From Cryphonectria parasitica EP155 (lineage: Eukaryota > Ascomycota > Sordariomycetes > Diaporthales > Cryphonectriaceae): a stretch of DNA of 64,000 nt. The position numbers were made by a program, and so were the translations under genes. The first letter of the stretch is position 1. Every line of letters starts with the position of its first letter. The notes beneath the pieces are model-generated. The model saw nothing but the letters and a program-made list of their open reading frames with translations, was not told where the DNA came from and searched no databases. The stretch lies in contig NW_024468909.1 of the NCBI RefSeq assembly GCF_011745365.1, positions 3,038,001 through 3,102,000 of the forward strand, written 5' to 3'. Shown here in pieces: positions 59,601-64,000 of this stretch.

Positions 59601-62387
59601 CACCAACACACATGAGAGACGAGAGAAAGAAGGTGTGTGTGCCGCTGACCGCTTCGCCGGTTGTCGTCCGGCGTTACCCAAGACTCTTTTGATTGGGAGA
59701 AGGATTGCGTATTCTCTAAGCACGGCCCCCCCCCCACTCCTTCCTCTCTTCTCACCTCCCACCATAGTACAACTGTGATCCTCACTGGGCCTTTCCCCAC
59801 CCTCACCTGCAGCATGGTGGCTCGTCAGTTCTCACCTGCACACTACCTGCATACAATGCCATGGATGATGGTCCAATCCTCGTGGCCTATTCATTTTTAC
59901 AGCCACCACCGTCCCGCTCTCCCACTTCTCTCCGTCTGATGTTCACGCACACCCCTCCCTGGCCTCGGTTGGCGAGTGAGAGGGCCTTGTACTTTTGTAC
60001 TCCCTCACCTTCTGGGTGATACTATACTGCTGCATGGATTCGGGATGCAGAGAGACCGTAGGAGCAGCATGGGCTTTTAGCCAATACAGAGCCTGGTCAG
60101 ATGGTCATACGGACAGCCTGTAATTTTATCGCCCATGCTTGTCTGTCTCTCTGTTCTTTCTTGTCGCGCTGTCCTGCAGGCATGGTGTGCTATGTGGCAT
60201 TTTCATTTTCCTCCACTTCCCCCCAAAAAACCTACCTGATCCTACCTCACAAACCACTACCCAGACCACGTTGAGGCTGCAGGCTAACCCAATTGTGGTC
60301 ACTAGACCCGAGTTTAAATTATCCCACTGCTCGGCGCTAGGATCTGTAAAAGCAGATTGCGACAAGATTGCCCCAGGCCAGCACCTGGGCCAGCCTTTTC
60401 TTTTTTCTTCTTTTCAGACACCAGGGTCTGAACTTTGTGGTTCTGACAAGGATTTGCATAGGAGGAATGGTAAGCAGGGATATTGGGAACGGCGACATCG
60501 TGCGACAGACACGCCGCAATCCAACATCCATCAACACATACTATGGTACACACCTAAACTCATCAGTAAGATCACTTGTTTCCTGTTATACGCCTCTCTG
60601 TTTCTCTCTTTCTCTCTCTCCAATACGAATTGGGAAACTTCTAATTTGAGTCCATGGGTCTCAGGCCGCTGGCGAAAGCATCTCACCCGCGACGCTCGCA
60701 GACGAACGAGACAAGAGAGAGAGAAGGAGGAGAGGTCTCCACCAAGGATGCACAGCAAAAGAACCGAGGTCCTGGGTCTGCTGAACCCGGCCCAGTAGAA
60801 CGACCCACAAGTAGTCATCGACCGACCGACCGACCATCCAATGCTGCACCTGCTAGCTGGGGTTCGCATCTTTGTATGGTACCATGGCAGCATGGTCTTT
60901 CTGTACACATCACGCTGCAACGCTGCGAGGTCTCTCTGTCCTGATCTGACAGCTTCTACTAGCACCGAAAAAAGTCCCCCGCCTGTTTATGGGGGGTTTT
61001 GATACATCACGCACCTCTTTCTCTCGAGTCCTCCCCCCCCCTTCTGCCTTCCCAGGCCGGCACGCACACACGCAGGCTAAGGCCGTGCTGCTTCTGCATG
61101 GTAGCGAGACAACTATCGCGGATTGGTCGTCAGGGTTCTACTGCAAGCGACAGCCTGCAGGACGGACCCAATGGTTGATGGGCACATTACCTTCCCACTT
61201 GCTGGGCTTTGGACAGACAGACAGACCGGCACCCTCGCTTCGAGCTTGTCATGACCCCTCATTTTTTTATTACAGCATGATGGGGCCACCACAACACAGT
61301 AATACGTCTGCCTGTTCGCAGGGGAGAAAAGAATAAATGACCAGGGCACAAGAGATTGGGACATCTGGCGGCACAGTGCATCAAGTCCCGCTTCTCGTCT
61401 CTCTCTCATGTGAGATTACAGCTAAACTTCATCCGGCAGTCCGCGGCCCAACTTTTCTTTCTTGTTCTTGCACGGGGGAGTGAGTTTATCTTGATTCGAC
61501 TCCTCTCTCGCATCAGCTCCGTTCACGACCAACCTGGGATGGCCTTGCTCGCCTAGGTCTTTTATCCTCAGTTTTTTGGGATCTCACCCAATGAGGATCT
61601 GCCAGCCTTTGTACCTAACCCCTCCTTTCCCCCCCCCCCCCGCCTCTTCTCTGCACAGCCTGCATGATGCAACTGCACAGTTCACAGGTCGAAAAGATGG
61701 TTCCACTACTCCCCCCCTGTAAAACTATCCCTCTCTTTTTCTTTACTTTTCCTTCTTTTTCTTGTTCGGCCGCCGTGCCGAAACGAAAACGAGCACAAGG
61801 TACCAAAGACTAACAAAACAAGGAGGGGAGGAGTGTTCAATCTTGAGCCCCCCCCTCCCTTGTGTGCGTGGTTGTATCAGCAGCCTGATGCGACAAGGAA
61901 AGAGAGCCTCAGCAAAGGCCCAGATTACTACAAAAGGAGGCAAATCGGCCTCAAGGGACTAAGAAGGCGCGACTTAGGTGTCCCTGGGCTGGACCCAGAA
62001 CCTGAACACCGCAGCGGACAACGCAGCGGCCACCACGCACGTGACGATATCATCTTGACCTTGTACGACCTTCCAGTGCTTTTTTTGGCCCCCAATCAGC
62101 TTGCCCCGACGCATTTGGCTGGGGAGGGGCTAAGTAACAAGTATAAGTACCCCATAAATCTGGAGGGGCTTAAGCTTGTTGCTTTTCATCAAGCCACATG
62201 TGAATGAATGTGAACTTGACAAACCAGCCAGCCCAGCCGGGGAAGGGGGAGGACAAACCACATGCAAATGCCACTACTATATTCAATGATATTATGATAC
62301 GTATTGTGTGAGCAAGAAAAAATCCAGAACGTAAGTAGGAATATACTTTCCGGATTAGGAAACCTCAAAGTACATTCTGCTCATCAA

Positions 62388-62410
62388 TTCACACACACAC
62401 ACACACACAC
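62388..62410. repeat. (AC)n microsatellite
   Basis: About eleven to twelve AC units with no interruption. Confidence 0.85.
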
Positions 62411-63909
62411 AATAGGGGTCTTGTTCCAAAACGATATAATCTCCAATATGGACCATTAATGCAGCAAGAGATGATTTCGAAGGATGATATCATTATCATT
62501 ATTATTATTATTACTGCAAGGGAGACAAGACGAGACAGATAGATAGACAGATAGAAAGACAAACCACACCCCCCCCCCCTCTTTTTTTCTCTTCTTCCAG
62601 ACTGCTTGCCCCCTTCTTCTCCTCCTTCCTTCCACTCTCTCACCAATACCCAGCCGCCACGAAGTTGTTGAGAGCGCCTCCCATAATCTGGAAAAGCCGG
62701 GCCAGGCACTGAAGCAAGGGCTTCCCTTGGTCGATAGCTCCTCCCCCCTTCAGCCGTGTCACTAAGCTTCTTTCCGCCCACTTCGCTCCTTCTGCGGGCG
62801 TCCGCGTATCCGTGTGGCTAGCTCCCGGCTGCTCTAGGGCCGCCCCCTTCCTCGTTATCAACAAATTTGACGGGCCCCAAAGAAATAGGGATATCCAAAA
62901 AGGAGGTTGCCTCAGGATGAAGGGAGAGAGAGAGAGAGAGAGAGGCAGAGGTCGTCATATCTGAGACGAGGCTGTTTCGCGTGTGAGCTGCATCAGAGTC
63001 GGAACAAAGGATTTGCGTATACTCAGCAGACAGGAGTAATAGAAAGCATCGATCTCCAGCACAACTCATCAAACTTATAGATCGTGAACTTTTCACTCGC
63101 TCACAATATGCCACACCCCACACCAAGCCAATGTATATTTACCATGGCGCTCTAGTTTTCTTTCTTGTTCTTCTCTTCTGTCTAGCTCTCTTTTCTTCAG
63201 GGGTTGGATAAACCGTGCAGCCATGTAGGACAATAACCATGGGTTTTTGGTCTAGGGAGGGGGGGGGCCGGGGCCTGTGCCGAAACTCAAAAGTCAAGGC
63301 TGTGAACCATAGAACCATCCATGCCCTCCCTCGTGGTTCTGCAAGCCCTGATCCTGCTGTGCTTCCTCCATACTTGGGCATCCTACCCCAACCCACTCGT
63401 TCATGCCCCGTCGAGGGCTGCGGCTTATCATCGAGTCCTCGACAGAAAGAGAAATAAGGACAGAGAGAGGAAGGAGAAGAAGAAGAAACCCTCTTCGTAT
63501 CGCATCGAGTGGCAGGCATGGGCTGCGTATCACAAAAGAGCGTACAGCATGGGTTCAGGGAGTGTTTTGGTAGATTTATCTGCTGTCTTCTCCCTTGGCG
63601 TGCACCCCTTCCTCCTATTCGGTAGGGGGCCATCATCTGTTCTAGCGGCTATGCTTTAGAGTCCCTCTCTCTGTCTCTCTCTTGCATCCCCCCCCCCTTA
63701 ACATGTCAGGTAATGATCCACTCAGGGACAGTTCTCTTCAGGGTATCACAACAGTAGCAACCAAGAAAGAAAGTGAAGGAAGGGGAGGAGGGGGTTTGAA
63801 GGCGTCACAGGTTGAGCGCAGAAACCAGCCACCTGGGAAGTGAGCGCATGGACGTGTTCGTGAACAAGGATCAGCTCAGGCTTCTCTTCTTTTTCTTCTT
63901 CTCTCTCTC

Positions 63910-63910
<1 letters not shown>

Positions 63911-63952
<42 letters not shown>
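63911..63952. repeat. (GT)n microsatellite
   Basis: About 21 uninterrupted GT units, flanked by CT repeats on the left and GTAT units on the right. Confidence 0.95.
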
Positions 63953-63960
<8 letters not shown>

Positions 63961-64000
63961 GTTGCTCTCTCACACATACGCATCCCACCCCCCCTTCTTC

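Larger units (their letters stand above)
50223..64000. other. At least 13.8 kb gene-free region upstream of con7
   Basis: No recognisable protein, RNA gene or mobile element from the con7 start to the window end. The longest frames (for example 60139-60798 plus, 54620-55138 minus, 63139-63636 minus) lack domains, coding-like composition and splice partners. The first 2 kb (50223 to about 52200) is CT/CTG-rich and may be leader and core promoter; it includes a 12-bp palindrome at 50594-50605. Beyond it are many C- and G-runs, A-rich tracts (51950-52010), (AC)n at 58180-58230 and 62388-62410, and (GT)n at 63911-63952. GC content looks normal, so this is not an AT-rich relic. It reads like a very large regulatory region, or holds non-coding transcripts. 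Confidence 0.5.

Noticed and set aside
60139..60798. 219-codon plus-strand frame, the longest in the con7 upstream desert
   Set aside because: No domain; its apparent hydrophobic start comes from CT-rich DNA; composition changes along the frame.
63911..63952. Candidate CRISPR-like or tandem gene repeat
   Set aside because: Pure dinucleotide microsatellite with no spacers, in a eukaryotic genome.

Overview
The window looks like nuclear DNA of a filamentous ascomycete, most likely a Sordariomycete. Genes are compact, with many short GT-AG introns (about 50-150 nt) carrying CTRAC-type branch sites. The set includes proteins typical of moulds: a Woronin-sorting-complex type Mpv17/PMP22 protein, a Con7-type C2H2 regulator, a GT62 (Anp1-type) mannosyltransferase and an intracellular GH13_5 amylase. 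The species cannot be named from sequence alone. No rRNA, tRNA, CRISPR array or intact transposon was recognised. All splice models were built by reading donor, branch and acceptor signals and by checking that summed exon lengths keep frame.

Layout. 1-15 kb is a dense block: prephenate dehydrogenase (tyr1, -), RCC1-repeat protein (ats1-like, +), 9-1-1 checkpoint clamp subunit (rad9, -), F-box/LRR protein (+), a small conserved hypothetical (-), vacuolar alkaline phosphatase (pho8, -) and a short-chain dehydrogenase (-). 15-24 kb is looser and has an accessory feel: a palindrome-rich non-coding stretch, a 47-residue cysteine-rich secreted peptide gene in three tiny exons (17426-17713), a phospholipase-D-fold protein whose N-terminus holds three acidic/basic repeats, and a GT62 glycosyltransferase. 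24-42 kb is again housekeeping: a cysteine-motif protein of unknown function, wsc, DEAD-box helicase dbp2, an intracellular alpha-amylase, ESCRT-II subunit snf8, ribosomal protein rps16 and U5 snRNP assembly factor aar2. 42-64 kb holds only one recognisable gene, the con7-like transcription factor (48725-50222, -). It is flanked by about 6.7 kb downstream and at least 13.8 kb upstream of GC-normal, low-complexity, apparently gene-free DNA rich in microsatellites and poly-C/G tracts.

How the genes fit together. Most are independent household functions (aromatic amino acid synthesis, DNA damage checkpoint, RNA helicase and splicing, translation, endosomal sorting, vacuolar phosphatase). Several neighbours share divergent promoters (tyr1/ats1, rad9/F-box, snf8/rps16) or convergent ends only tens of bases apart (ats1/rad9). 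Items most worth a second look are the cysteine-rich peptide, the PLD-protein repeats, the fully open reading frame through the dbp2 intron, three ACGCGT boxes inside the last con7 intron, and the very large regulatory-looking desert upstream of con7.
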